DNA of 64,000 nt from Gammaproteobacteria bacterium (GCA_024235135.1 JACKMZ010000006.1:149676-213675), one strand, 5' to 3'; shown: positions 23,520-33,169, numbered from the stretch's first letter. Notes: generated by a model from the sequence alone, not told the origin. Numbers and translations are program-made.

Positions 23520-25436
23520 ATGGCTCCCACATTTCCCCGATGGCTTTTTTGTCCATTGTGTGTAGTCATATGGGCGGGTGTGGCGCAAGCCACGCCGCCG
23601 TCCACAGAAACTGCCACCGCCACGCCCTCGACACCTCCTGTCGAAACACAGAATATTTCATCCCCGGTTTCCCCGGCCGAGACAGCGGGTGTCCCAACCT
23701 CGCCATCCCCGGCCGAAGCACAGCAAGCCCCGCCTCCAGCCCCGGCGGTCGAGGCGCAAAACGCCGCACCGCCCGCAACGACGGTCGTCGACACTCAAAA
23801 GGCCCCGGCAACAACCCTCGCTGCAGAGACTAAAACGGCCCCACCCGCCGCCCCTGTTACCCTTCCGCAGAAGATCGCCGAAGACTTACGCCGGCGTTTC
23901 GAAACGGGGATGACGATGGACACACTGCGTGCCGGCACCTCGCGTTTACAGTCGCCGGTCACGATCAGTCAGTTTTACACCTACCGTGATTATCAGCCCG
24001 CTTGGGTGGAAGCCGATGGACCCAGTCCGTGGGCCGCCGAGCTGTTGGACACACTGTCCCAAGCCGATGAGGTGGGTCTACGCGCCACCGATTATCCCGT
24101 CAAGGAGTTGCGACGCTTGCTCCACGCGGCCGCCAACGGGGGCGCTGCGTATCCCGTCGAACAATGGGCGGATTTGGAACTGCATCTGACCGATGCGTGG
24201 GTCACCTACGCCTCCCACATGCTGTTCGGACGACTCAACCCCCGCCGCATCGATAAGCAATGGGGCATCAAGGACTCCGGGCCGGATTTGGCCGTGGTGT
24301 TACAGCAGGCTCTGGAACAACAACAACCCATCGCAGTATTAGCCACGTTGTCTCCCCCAGACCCGGCCTACGCCCGTTTGCTGAAAACACTTAACGCCTA
24401 TCGCACTGTAGCGAAAGCCGGCGGCTGGGGACAAATCGCGCCCGGTCCCAAGTTGGGCAAAGGCGCCCGTCAGGCCCGCGTGCAACAGGTGAAGGCGCGT
24501 CTAACGGCCTCGGGCGACCTTCCCGCGACCGCCGGCAAGGATAATCTGTTCGACGAGGATCTGGCCCAAGCGGTGAAACACTTCCAACTCCGCCATGGCT
24601 TGGCCGCCGACGGCGTGGTCGGTCCCACCACATTGGCCGAGATGAATGTGCCCGTGGAACAGCGGCTGACCCAGCTTGAATTGAATCTGGAACGTTGGCG
24701 CTGGCTGCCGCAGGAGTTGGGAGCCCGGCACATTCAGGTCAACATCACCAATTACACGATGAGCGTCATCGAACAGGGCGAGGAAGTCTTCGGCACCAAG
24801 GTTATCGTCGGCCAGCTCAAACGTCCCACGCCGGTGTTCAGCGCCGACATGAGCTATCTCGTGCTCAATCCAGCCTGGTATGTGCCCAGTTCCATCGCGG
24901 TCAAGGACAAATTGCCGAAACTACGGCGCAATGCCTACGCTCTGGCTGGACAGCGCATCAAGGTTTACGCGGGTGGGAGAGAGATCGATCCCGGCTCCGT
25001 CAACTGGCAGCAGGTCGGAGCCGGAAATTTTCCTTATCAGTTGCGTCAGGACCCCGGCCCGCGCAATGCGCTGGGCAAGATCAAGTTCATGTTCCCCAAT
25101 CCCTACAATGTGTATCTGCACGACACACCGTCGCGCAGCCTGTTCCAACACAGTGAGCGAGCCTTCAGTTCCGGGTGCATCCGCGTCGCTGAGCCCATTG
25201 AGCTGGCGGAGTACCTGTTGCAACACGACAAACGTTGGACCCGCAAGGCCATCATTTCCGCCACCCAGGGTAGCGGCCAACGGACCGTCAATCTGCCCGA
25301 GAAAATCCCCGTCTACCTGCTCTATTGGACCGCCTGGGTCGACGAGGATGGCACCGTGCAGTTCCGCGAGGACATCTACCAACGCGATCAACGCTTGGCT
25401 CGCGCCTGGAACGGCGATCGACTGACGGGGGCCTGA
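23520..25436 (+). CDS. L,D-transpeptidase (YcbB/LdtD-like) with long Pro/Ala-rich linker
   Basis: 638 residues. A signal peptide (MAPTFPRWLFCPLCVVIWAG, cleavage after AQA) is followed by ~100 low-complexity residues rich in Pro, Ala and Thr, a helical scaffold region, a peptidoglycan-binding domain (FQLRHGLAADGVVGPTTL) near residue 355 and a YkuD catalytic domain with HDTPSRSLF and SSGCIRVAEP holding the nucleophilic Cys. It would make 3-3 crosslinks in the periplasmic murein. GAGGTG lies eight bases before ATG 23520. The linker is longer than in enterobacterial LdtD and may span from membrane to wall. Confidence 0.9.
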   Translation: MAPTFPRWLFCPLCVVIWAGVAQATPPSTETATATPSTPPVETQNISSPVSPAETAGVPTSPSPAEAQQAPPPAPAVEAQNAAPPATTVVDTQKAPATTLAAETKTAPPAAPVTLPQKIAEDLRRRFETGMTMDTLRAGTSRLQSPVTISQFYTYRDYQPAWVEADGPSPWAAELLDTLSQADEVGLRATDYPVKELRRLLHAAANGGAAYPVEQWADLELHLTDAWVTYASHMLFGRLNPRRIDKQWGIKDSGPDLAVVLQQALEQQQPIAVLATLSPPDPAYARLLKTLNAYRTVAKAGGWGQIAPGPKLGKGARQARVQQVKARLTASGDLPATAGKDNLFDEDLAQAVKHFQLRHGLAADGVVGPTTLAEMNVPVEQRLTQLELNLERWRWLPQELGARHIQVNITNYTMSVIEQGEEVFGTKVIVGQLKRPTPVFSADMSYLVLNPAWYVPSSIAVKDKLPKLRRNAYALAGQRIKVYAGGREIDPGSVNWQQVGAGNFPYQLRQDPGPRNALGKIKFMFPNPYNVYLHDTPSRSLFQHSERAFSSGCIRVAEPIELAEYLLQHDKRWTRKAIISATQGSGQRTVNLPEKIPVYLLYWTAWVDEDGTVQFREDIYQRDQRLARAWNGDRLTGA

Positions 25437-25461
25437 GGCGACACGACCCCTTCGCGCAACC

Positions 25462-25890
25462 TCAGTGCATGTGCTTGGCGGAGGGCGCATCGCCAATGGG
25501 GGGAGTTGGCGTGGCATGATGTAATATCATGCGCCAGTCCCCTTTTTCATCCTGGCGATAAACATTGGTGGACAGCACGGGCTGCCTGGGCTGCTCGGCG
25601 GCCCCCAGCACGGTGATGTGCTCAAACACGGTATTGACGGCCAAACCGCCCTGGACGTGGGTGCTGAGTGTACTGATCTGGAATCGCAAGCGGGCGGGAT
25701 TGGCGAATATCTGTTGCCAACTGGCCCGTACTTGACTCATGCCCTGCAAGGGCGGCCCCAGGGGATGAACGCATACGATGCCGTTCCCGGCCTCCCAGAC
25801 CAACATCATGGCTTCCAGATTAGTCGCCTCGAATGCGGCGTAGAATGCGGCTTCCGCCTCTTTAGGGGTTGTGAAGGAAGGTTCGTTCAT
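25462..25890 (-). CDS. NTF2-like/SnoaL-type protein
   Basis: 142 residues, one NTF2-like fold: EAEAAFYAAFEATNLEAMMLVW opens with the conserved helix, VCVHPLGPPLQGMSQVRASW follows, and the C-terminal strand reads WRMILHHATPTP. Such small proteins can be isomerases, hydrolases or binding modules; no catalytic set identifies which. Similar proteins are common as solitary genes. It is convergent with the transpeptidase gene, with 25 bases between. Confidence 0.75.
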   Translation of the reverse strand: MNEPSFTTPKEAEAAFYAAFEATNLEAMMLVWEAGNGIVCVHPLGPPLQGMSQVRASWQQIFANPARLRFQISTLSTHVQGGLAVNTVFEHITVLGAAEQPRQPVLSTNVYRQDEKGDWRMILHHATPTPPIGDAPSAKHMH

Positions 25891-26090
25891 ACACTCGGGT
25901 AGGCTTTGCCGGACTTTTCAGGTCGTCATCGGTACCGGTAAACCGGCGCTTTTGGTTAAGCTTATCAGTAATCCCAACCGGTTCGCGGGGTATCCAGCAC
26001 ATTTTTCCCAACCCCCTGACGAAAGTCTGGGAATCAAGGTTTTGTCGAGTCACACCCAAAACACGGGTTTCGTTCCGGAGAAAGCGCAAC

Positions 26091-26717
26091 ATGCCCCTAT
26101 TCCACGTTACTCACCCCTTAGTCCAACACAAACTGGGTTTGTTGCGTCAAGCCGATCTCAGCATCAAGAGCTTTCGTGAGCTGGCCTCCGAAATCGCCTG
26201 TTTACTGACCTACGAAGCCACCCAGGATCTGGAAACCGAGACGGTGACCCTACCGGGTTGGGCCGGACCGGTTACCGTCCAGCGCATCAAGGGCAAAAAA
26301 ATTACGGTGGTTCCGATTCTTCGAGCGGGACTGGGCATGTTGAACGGGGTACTGGAGCTGATTCCCAGCGCCCGCGTCAGCGTGGTGGGCTTGTACCGCG
26401 ACGAGAAAACCCTGCAGCCCGTCAGCTATTACGCCAAGCTCACCAGCCAGTTGGATGAACGAATCGCCCTGATTGTCGACCCCATGCTGGCCACGGGCGG
26501 CACGCTGAGCGCCACCGTCCAGTTGCTCAAGGACAGCGGCTGCCAGCGCATCAAAGGGTTGTTTCTAGTCGCCGCGCCCGAAGGCTTACGCCTAATGGAA
26601 CAACAACATCCGGACCTGGAAATCTATACAGCCGCTATCGACGAGCGGCTCAATGACGTGGGCTACATTCTGCCCGGCCTGGGTGACGCGGGCGATAAGA
26701 TTTTCGGCACAAAATAA
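26091..26717 (+). CDS. upp: Uracil phosphoribosyltransferase
   Basis: 208 residues, full length. It makes UMP from uracil and PRPP in pyrimidine salvage. Seen: the N-terminal HPLVQHKLGLLR, ILRAGLGMLNG, the PRPP loop LIVDPMLATGGTLSA and the C-terminal YILPGLGDAGDKIFGTK. The uraA permease gene follows after 44 bases, so uptake and salvage are coupled. The ~200 bases upstream contain no recognisable regulator site or attenuator. Confidence 0.97.
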   Translation: MPLFHVTHPLVQHKLGLLRQADLSIKSFRELASEIACLLTYEATQDLETETVTLPGWAGPVTVQRIKGKKITVVPILRAGLGMLNGVLELIPSARVSVVGLYRDEKTLQPVSYYAKLTSQLDERIALIVDPMLATGGTLSATVQLLKDSGCQRIKGLFLVAAPEGLRLMEQQHPDLEIYTAAIDERLNDVGYILPGLGDAGDKIFGTK

Positions 26718-26761
26718 CCCCTCCACCGGCTTATCCTTTGAATCGCAAGAAATCCCATCCT

Positions 26762-28018
26762 ATGCCTTCCGAAATCTCCACTCCGGTTTATCGTTTGCGC
26801 CCGAAGGACGCCTTACTCGGCGCGCAAATGTTGTTCGTCGCCTTCGGCGCCCTGGTCCTGGTACCCCTGCTGACCGGCCTGGACCCCAATGTGGCCTTGT
26901 TCACGGCCGGGGTGGGAACCCTGTTATTCCAGATCATTACCGGCGGCCAGGTGCCCATCTTCCTGGCATCGTCCTTTGCCTTCATCGCGCCGATTCTGTA
27001 TGGCGTGCAGACCTGGGGCCTGCCCGCCACGTTGTCCGGTCTCGCGGCGGCCGGTCTGGTCTATGTCGTGCTCAGCCTGCTGGTGCGTTGGCGTGGCGTG
27101 GCGTGGCTACAGCGTCTGCTGCCGCCTATCGTGATCGGTCCCGTGATCATGGTCATCGGTCTGATACTGGCTCCCGTGGCGGTGAATATGGCCATGGGCA
27201 GAAGCGGCGACGGCTCCCTGGAACTTTATCCCAAGAACACGGCCCTGATACTTTCGCTGACCTCCCTGGTGACGACCATTCTCGTCTCCCTGCTGGGCAA
27301 GGGCTTGTTGCGGCTGGTCCCGATACTTTGCGGCGTCGCGGTGGGCTATCTCATCGCCCTGATCATGGGCCTGGTGGACTTCGCTCCGTTGGCCAGCGCC
27401 CCGTGGTTTGCGGTACCGCACTTTACCCTGCCGGAATGGCATTGGCCCGCGGTTCTTTTCATCGTACCGGTCGCCATCGCCCCCGCCATCGAACACTTGG
27501 GCGACATCCTGGCCATCGGTTCGATCACCGGTCAGGATTATCTGACCAAACCCGGCATCCATCGCACCCTGTTGGGGGACGGTTTAGCGACGACTCTGGC
27601 GGCCCTGCTCGGCGGCCCCCCCAACACCACCTACTCCGAAGTCAGCGGCGCCGTCGCCCTGACCCGCGTGTTCAATCCCGCCATCATGACTTGGGCGGCG
27701 CTTTGCGCCATTGCCCTGGCCTTCCTGGGCAAGCTGGGGGTTTTGCTCAATACTGTGCCCACTCCAGTCATGGGGGGTATTATGGTATTGTTGTTCGGCG
27801 CCATTACCTCGATAGGAGTGCAAACCTTGATCAACGCCGGCGAGGATTTGCTCAATCCGCGCAAACTGAGCATCGTGTCGCTGATTCTGGTATTCGGGGT
27901 AGGCGGCATGACCATCGGTACGGCGTCACTGGCCCTGAAAGGCATCGGTCTGGCGGCGCTACTGGGTGTGTTACTGAATTGGCTGCTGCCCCAAGAGCTT
28001 TCCGGGGATTCCGCTTGA
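26762..28018 (+). CDS. uraA: Uracil/xanthine permease, NCS2 family (UraA)
   Basis: 418 residues with about 12-14 hydrophobic segments. The N-terminus (LLGAQMLFVAFGALVLVPLL), ASSFAFIAPI, the GGPPNTTYSEVSGAVALTRV loop and the segment PAIEHLGDILAIG, which carries the conserved Glu of the substrate site, are NCS2/UraA hallmarks. It should be a proton-uracil symporter in the inner membrane. It follows upp in one operon. ATG 26762 was chosen as the first plausible start after upp; the short Shine-Dalgarno AAGAAA is weak. Confidence 0.95.
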   Translation: MPSEISTPVYRLRPKDALLGAQMLFVAFGALVLVPLLTGLDPNVALFTAGVGTLLFQIITGGQVPIFLASSFAFIAPILYGVQTWGLPATLSGLAAAGLVYVVLSLLVRWRGVAWLQRLLPPIVIGPVIMVIGLILAPVAVNMAMGRSGDGSLELYPKNTALILSLTSLVTTILVSLLGKGLLRLVPILCGVAVGYLIALIMGLVDFAPLASAPWFAVPHFTLPEWHWPAVLFIVPVAIAPAIEHLGDILAIGSITGQDYLTKPGIHRTLLGDGLATTLAALLGGPPNTTYSEVSGAVALTRVFNPAIMTWAALCAIALAFLGKLGVLLNTVPTPVMGGIMVLLFGAITSIGVQTLINAGEDLLNPRKLSIVSLILVFGVGGMTIGTASLALKGIGLAALLGVLLNWLLPQELSGDSA

Positions 28019-28194
28019 TTCGCCACGCCGGTTCGGATGGCCAGGCTACCGTAGCGACCGATCTGGTGATCGGGTTCACCGTTTCGAATTTCTAAAGAGT
28101 AAGGTATTACCGGCCCACGATTTTTGCGTGCGGTCTTCCGTGCACATTCCCAGCACGACGATCAGAAATTATATAAGCTATTGGTGATGGGGTG

Positions 28195-28746
28195 ATGAAT
28201 AATCCTGCAACCTCTGAACAAATCCCGGCTCAGGCCAAACCGTCCAGTTTCGACTACGATGCCCTCATCGCCTGCGCGCGGGGTGAACTGTTCGGTCCCG
28301 GCAATGCCCAATTGCCGATGCCCCCGCTGCTGATGTTCGACCGTATCGTGTCCATCAACGAGAATGGCGGCTCCTTCGGGCGCGGCGAGATCATCGCGGA
28401 ATTGGATTTACGGCCCGATCTCTGGTTCTTCGGCTGTCACTTCGAAGGCGATCCCGTCATGCCCGGCTGTTTGGGCCTGGACGCCATGTGGCAGTTGGTC
28501 GGCTTCTTCCTGGGTTGGAAAGGCGGTCAGGGCCGAGGTCGCGCCTTGGGCGCGGGTGAAATCCGCTTCACCGGACAGGTGCTACCCACCGCCTCCAAGG
28601 TGACATACCATGTTCACATGAAGCGGGTAGTGTTACGTAAACTGGTCATGGGTATCGCTAACGCCACCATGGCGGTCGACGGTCGGGAAATCTACGCCGG
28701 CCAAGACCTGCGGGTGGGTTTGTTTACCTCGACTGAGCGGTTTTGA
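28195..28746 (+). CDS. fabA: 3-hydroxydecanoyl-ACP dehydratase/isomerase
   Basis: 183 residues. FabA makes the cis-3-decenoyl branch point of anaerobic unsaturated fatty acid synthesis. The active-site region WFFGCHFEGDPVMPGCLGLD contains the catalytic His, and the dehydratase Asp lies in LGLDAMWQLVGFFLGW. A GTG three bases earlier could also serve as start. fabB follows after nine bases, so the unsaturated-lipid pair is one operon as in many gammaproteobacteria. The 173 bases upstream hold no clear FadR-like operator that I can identify. Confidence 0.97.
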   Translation: MNNPATSEQIPAQAKPSSFDYDALIACARGELFGPGNAQLPMPPLLMFDRIVSINENGGSFGRGEIIAELDLRPDLWFFGCHFEGDPVMPGCLGLDAMWQLVGFFLGWKGGQGRGRALGAGEIRFTGQVLPTASKVTYHVHMKRVVLRKLVMGIANATMAVDGREIYAGQDLRVGLFTSTERF

Positions 28747-28755
28747 GGTCCCATT

Positions 28756-29976
28756 ATGACAAGACGGGTAGTTGTCACAGGCATCGGTATCGTTTCCAGT
28801 ATCGGGAACAACCAACAGGAAGTGGCGGACGCTTTACGCGCCGGACGTAGTGGCATCGAATTCTCACCCAGCTACGCGGAGGTGGGATTGCGCTCGCGGG
28901 TGCACGGTGCGATTAACCTGAAATTGGATGAATTGATCGATCGTAAAGTCTTGCGCTTCATGGGCGACGCGGCGGCGTTCAATTACCTAGCCATGCGTGA
29001 GGCCATAGCCGATGCGCGGCTGCCGGAGACACTGGTTTCTCAGCCCCGTACCGGTCTGATCATGGGGACTGGCGGCGCGAGTCCCGCCAACATCGTCGGG
29101 GGAGCCGATACTCTGCGCAGCCGTGGCGTGCGGCGCATGGGTCCGTATCTAGTGACCCGCACCATGTCCAGCACCACGGCGGCCTGCCTGGCGGTGCCCT
29201 ACGGAATCAAGGGAATCAATTACTCCATCAGTTCCGCCTGCGCCTCCAGCGCGCATTGCATCGGCAACGCCTGTGAATTGATCCAGTGGGGAAAACAGGA
29301 CGTCATGTTCGCGGGCGGTGGCGAGGAAGTTCATTGGAGCATGGCGGCCTTGTTCGACGCCATGGGCGCGTTGTCCTCCAAATTCAATGATACGCCGACA
29401 CTGGCCTCGCGGCCTTACGACAAGGACCGCGATGGTTTCGTGATTTCCGGCGGTGGTGGCGTGGTCGTCCTGGAAGAATTGGAACATGCTTTGCGGCGGG
29501 GCGCTTCGATTTACGCGGAAGTCACCGGTTACGGAGCGACCTCAGACGGCGAGGACATGGTGCAGCCTTCCGGCGAAGGCGCGGTGCGTTGCATGCAACA
29601 GGCTTTGGAAACCGTGAAAAAGCCGATTGATTACATCAACACCCACGGCACCAGCACGCCGGTCGGCGATGTACAGGAACTGGCGGCGGTACGCGAGATG
29701 TTCGGCTCCGAAATTCCGCCATTCAGCTCGACCAAGTCACTGACCGGTCACGCCCTGGGCGCGGCCGGCGTGCATGAGGCCATCTATTGTTTGCTGATGC
29801 AGAAGCATGATTTCATCGCCGCTTCCGCCAATATCCAAAACCTCGATCCCCAGGCGACCGACTTGCCCATCGTACGGGAACGCCGGGATAACGTGAAACT
29901 GAACACGGTGCTGTCCAACAGCTTTGGCTTCGGCGGCAGCAACGCGGCTCTGGTTTTCGAGCGATACACGGGCTGA
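28756..29976 (+). CDS. fabB: Beta-ketoacyl-ACP synthase I
   Basis: 406 residues. Elongates the cis-3-decenoyl-ACP made by FabA. The Cys-His-His active site is visible in SSACASSAHCIG, NTHGTSTPVGD and LTGHALGAAGVHE, and the C-terminal NSFGFGGSNAALVF is intact. AGGTCCC lies before the ATG. The stop is 23 bases from the end of the convergent glycosyltransferase gene. Confidence 0.97.
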   Translation: MTRRVVVTGIGIVSSIGNNQQEVADALRAGRSGIEFSPSYAEVGLRSRVHGAINLKLDELIDRKVLRFMGDAAAFNYLAMREAIADARLPETLVSQPRTGLIMGTGGASPANIVGGADTLRSRGVRRMGPYLVTRTMSSTTAACLAVPYGIKGINYSISSACASSAHCIGNACELIQWGKQDVMFAGGGEEVHWSMAALFDAMGALSSKFNDTPTLASRPYDKDRDGFVISGGGGVVVLEELEHALRRGASIYAEVTGYGATSDGEDMVQPSGEGAVRCMQQALETVKKPIDYINTHGTSTPVGDVQELAAVREMFGSEIPPFSSTKSLTGHALGAAGVHEAIYCLLMQKHDFIAASANIQNLDPQATDLPIVRERRDNVKLNTVLSNSFGFGGSNAALVFERYTG

Positions 29977-29999
29977 TCGTCTGTTTCCCCGGACAGGCG

Positions 30000-31181
30000 C
30001 TACGGAGACGTGCTGGAAGACGAACGGGTGTATTCATCGCCCGTCGTCAGTTGCTCATAGACGGCCAGATAGGCGTCCACTTCCCCGCCGGCGCTGAAAT
30101 GCCGGCCCACATACAGGCGCCCGGCGGCTCCCAACCGGGCGCGTTCCTCCCGAGGTAACGCCAACAACTTGAGACTGCTCTCCGCCAGATCGAGTGGCGA
30201 GGAAGGCGGTATCATCCAAGGCTCCCATACTGAGCCCTCCAGTACATCCACAATGCCGCCCACTCTGGCGGCCACCACGGGTATTCCACAAGCCAGGGCC
30301 TCCAATACGGCGTTAGGCATGCCATCGTGACTGGACGGATGCCAAACCAGATCGAGCAGACGGTAATAAGAGGCTAGATCTTCTTGGGAGAGCCAGTCGA
30401 TTGCCATGATTCCGGCACGAATCCCCGGCAAGCTATCCAGCAAGTGTTCGTATTCCTCCCGGTCATCTTCGCGTACTCCCCCCAACAACAGCAGGCGGGC
30501 CTGGGGATAGCGCAACCGGAGCAGGCCGAAGGCCCGCAACAGGGCATCCAGACCTTTCTTGCGGCGGGCTTCCCCGGAAAACCCGATGAGCGGGAAAGCG
30601 TCTTGCAACGACCATTTTTCATACAGGGACGCATCGGCCGCGCCGGGCTGGAAGTGCTGGCAATCCACGCCGTTGGGCAACCAGCGTGTGGCTCGCGCGC
30701 CAAGGGCTTGAGCGATGCGGCATAGATCCCTGGAAACGCCGACCGTCAGATCCGCCTGGCGCAAGGCGTGCAGCACGCCGGATTGCCATGGGTCGCGGAA
30801 GATGTCCTTTTCCAGGTCATTTCCCCTTGCCGCCAACAGGACCGGGATGGAAAAATAACGTGCGGCGAGGGTGGCCAAAAATCCGGTGCGACTGGGATAA
30901 ACCCCATGCACCAAGCGATAGGGACCGCGCTCCGACAACAAGCGGAAAGCACGTTGTTGGAGCGCGTCCCAACGCGGCCCGGTGATCCTGATGACAATGA
31001 CATTGACGTCATCCTGCCGATCAGCACATAAGCTCGCAGATCGCGACCTTTGGATCACGATCACTTCCACCGGCACCCGAACACTCAAGCGGCGCGCCAG
31101 CCGCCCCAAAGCCAACCCCAGGCCACCCCGGTCGGGTGGATAGGCCGGCGTCAGAATCGCAACGGGTGATACGAGAGACAT
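30000..31181 (-). CDS. Glycosyltransferase, GT4 type
   Basis: 393 residues with a GT-B fold: N-terminal AILTPAYPPDRGGLGLALG, a C-terminal Rossmann half with LIGFSGEARRKKGLDALLRA and the nucleotide-sugar site HDGMPNAVLEALACGIPVVA. ATG 31181 (MSLVSPVAIL) fits the family start. It sits three bases from the divergent start of the Cys-rich gene at 31185, leaving essentially no room for two separate promoters between them. Retaining glycosyl transfer to a lipid or sugar acceptor for surface carbohydrate is expected; donor and acceptor are unknown. Confidence 0.88.
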   Translation of the reverse strand: MSLVSPVAILTPAYPPDRGGLGLALGRLARRLSVRVPVEVIVIQRSRSASLCADRQDDVNVIVIRITGPRWDALQQRAFRLLSERGPYRLVHGVYPSRTGFLATLAARYFSIPVLLAARGNDLEKDIFRDPWQSGVLHALRQADLTVGVSRDLCRIAQALGARATRWLPNGVDCQHFQPGAADASLYEKWSLQDAFPLIGFSGEARRKKGLDALLRAFGLLRLRYPQARLLLLGGVREDDREEYEHLLDSLPGIRAGIMAIDWLSQEDLASYYRLLDLVWHPSSHDGMPNAVLEALACGIPVVAARVGGIVDVLEGSVWEPWMIPPSSPLDLAESSLKLLALPREERARLGAAGRLYVGRHFSAGGEVDAYLAVYEQLTTGDEYTRSSSSTSP

Positions 31182-31184
31182 CGC

Positions 31185-31436
31185 ATGGCAACCTGCAAAC
31201 AATTGGTAGGAAACTGGACCCGCTTGACGTGCGGCGGGGAAATCGTCCAAGGCCGCTGCCAACGTTGCGGCGCCTTGGCCAACGATCGAATCACGGATTA
31301 TGACAGTGGCTCCGCACGGGTCGAGCTTTCCTTCAGCAACGAGGAACTGGAACAGTTCGGCGTCGTTCTGTCCCCGGAACATGGCGCGGCCAACCCGCCC
31401 GAATGGGGCAACGACCCGTTCACCGATTTCACCTGA
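31185..31436 (+). CDS. Small Cys-rich protein, putative zinc ribbon
   Basis: 83 residues, not recognised. Cys residues at positions 4, 16, 25 and 28 (the last two as CQRC) suggest one metal site; the rest is acidic (FSNEELEQFGV). The stop at 31434-31436 is followed directly by the TTG start of the next gene, so translation appears coupled. It begins three bases from the divergent glycosyltransferase start. It could regulate or support the neighbouring carbohydrate genes, but that is only positional. Confidence 0.6.
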   Translation: MATCKQLVGNWTRLTCGGEIVQGRCQRCGALANDRITDYDSGSARVELSFSNEELEQFGVVLSPEHGAANPPEWGNDPFTDFT

Positions 31437-31439
31437 GCC

Positions 31440-32471
31440 TTGTCCGCGCCGATCATTCTCTGGTATGCCCCCGGCGGGGGTTTAGGGCATGCCACGCGAG
31501 CCTTGGCGGTGTTGCGCCATTTGCGACCGCGTTTCCCCGATGCCGCGCTGTTGCTGGTAGTGACCACGCCGTATATTTCCAGCGCAGTCATGCAGGGCGT
31601 GAGCGTGCTGCGCCTGCCTTCGGGCTTCGAGTGGCACGGCGGCGGATTCGCGGACAAAGCCGCCGATGCAGCGCGGGCCCTGCTCCACGCGCTGGGTCCT
31701 TTCGATCTACTGGTGGTCGATACCTTTGCCGACGGGATGTGGGGCGAACTGACAGCCGATGTTCTGCAATTGGCCCGCCGGCGGGCGCTGATATTCCGCC
31801 TGGGGGGGACCGATCCCGATCGCTCCCCGGCCTGGCCGCTGTACCAGCGCAGATTCGCCCCCTATCCCCACGCCCCGCGTGCGGACACCGAAGCTCTCGG
31901 CGCCATCCTGATCCGCCGTCCCGACGAAGCCTTTTCCCCACGTCAGGCGCGAAGTCATCTCGGTGTGTCCGAGGATTCGGAGGCGCCTGTCATCGTCGCC
32001 CTGCACGCCGGCGATCCGGGCGAGGTCGCCAGTCTGTTCTGGCTGGTGCGGCTGGCGGCCGAGCAATTAGGACGGCCTCATCATCTTCGCCTGATTACGC
32101 CGTTGCCAGTGACCGACGGTCATTGGCCGGAGCGGGCGCACCTGTTCCCCGCCGCCGAAATCCTTCCCGGCGCCGATCTGGTCATCGCCGCCGCCGGTTA
32201 CAATACCCATGCCGAACTGGGCTGTTTCGGTCGGCGCGCCTTGTTCTGTCCCTTCGGCCGCTCCCACGACGACCAATGGGGACGTTTGCTGCCGGACCAG
32301 ATTCGTTTCGAACTGACCATCGATCCCCAGCAACTGGCGACGTTGATGGCGCAATCCCTGGATCGACCCACCCCGGCCCCGTTGCCCGCCGACCAGGGCA
32401 ACGGGGCGCTGCGCTGCGCGCAACGCCTTGAATCGCTGCTCGACGATCAAGCGACCGGCGTCAACGCTTGA
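31440..32471 (+). CDS. MurG-like/GT28-type glycosyltransferase
   Basis: 343 residues. The N-terminus YAPGGGLGHATRALAVLRHL resembles the glycine-rich loop of MurG-like GT-B enzymes, and the C-terminal half contains ADLVIAAAGYNTHAELGCFGRRALFCPF, the matching donor-binding region. The only in-frame start after the preceding stop is TTG 31440, adjacent to the end of the Cys-rich gene. The last 25 bases overlap the convergent membrane protein gene. Substrates are not evident. Confidence 0.78.
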   Translation: MSAPIILWYAPGGGLGHATRALAVLRHLRPRFPDAALLLVVTTPYISSAVMQGVSVLRLPSGFEWHGGGFADKAADAARALLHALGPFDLLVVDTFADGMWGELTADVLQLARRRALIFRLGGTDPDRSPAWPLYQRRFAPYPHAPRADTEALGAILIRRPDEAFSPRQARSHLGVSEDSEAPVIVALHAGDPGEVASLFWLVRLAAEQLGRPHHLRLITPLPVTDGHWPERAHLFPAAEILPGADLVIAAAGYNTHAELGCFGRRALFCPFGRSHDDQWGRLLPDQIRFELTIDPQQLATLMAQSLDRPTPAPLPADQGNGALRCAQRLESLLDDQATGVNA

Positions 32472-33169
32472 TACAACTGCGTAATACCCTGCTCCACTTC
32501 GATGGCGCTATCGATCGGCCCCCAGAAACACACATGCTCCTGATTGGCCACGGTCAAACAACGGAGCGACAGATTGCCGATGCGCGAGGGAATGCGCCTG
32601 GCCTGAGCCGGATAACGCGCGCTGTTCAACTTGAGTCGACCACGTACCTGGATGGCCCGGCGCACTTCCTGATTGGCCTTGGTCTTCAAGTGAGTGATGA
32701 TCTTGAAGGCCAGCAGATTGCCATCGGCCAGGGCGAACTTTAATTCCAGGGGCACATAGCGATAGTATTTTTTCAGCTTCTTGGCGCTTCTGCGGGTTTT
32801 CTTAGGTTCGCATTTATCCGGACAACTGAGGTCCACATCGGCGTACAGCGGGCTGTTCGAGTGCGCGTCCCAGCGCCAGCGTTGGGCGGTGTCGGCGGCT
32901 TCCCGGATCTGCTCGATATCCCGGGAGGTTTTGTAGCTTATCGCATACATGAACACGCCGAACGCGCCAATACCCAGCATGGCCGTCAGCACATACCAGC
33001 CGAAAATGCCGAATACCACAGCCAGCAGTACCAGTCCCAACGCCCAATACATCTTGGAGCGGCGCCGTGCGCGCAAACGATTGTCCAGACCATCCGCCGC
33101 CTGCCGCAGTTCGACGAGGCCGATCGGAAACGGGGCGGAAATGGAAAATGTGCGTTGAATCGTGGCCAT
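32447..33169 (-). CDS. Membrane protein of unknown function
   Basis: 240 residues. After an Arg-rich N-terminal helix, two adjacent hydrophobic segments (near residues 40-78: WALGLVLLAVVFGIFGWYVL then AMLGIGAFGVFMYAI) anchor the protein, and ~160 residues follow, including a Cys pair (CPDKCEPKKTRR) and a beta-rich C-terminal half. I chose ATG 33169 because GGGAGG lies nine bases upstream; an earlier ATG adds seven residues. No family recognised. Confidence 0.7.
   Translation of the reverse strand: MATIQRTFSISAPFPIGLVELRQAADGLDNRLRARRRSKMYWALGLVLLAVVFGIFGWYVLTAMLGIGAFGVFMYAISYKTSRDIEQIREAADTAQRWRWDAHSNSPLYADVDLSCPDKCEPKKTRRSAKKLKKYYRYVPLELKFALADGNLLAFKIITHLKTKANQEVRRAIQVRGRLKLNSARYPAQARRIPSRIGNLSLRCLTVANQEHVCFWGPIDSAIEVEQGITQLYQALTPVA

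Noticed and set aside
26653..28095. 480-codon plus-strand frame over uraA
   Set aside because: It is uraA read in another frame; uraA itself shows NCS2 motifs and proper membrane segments.
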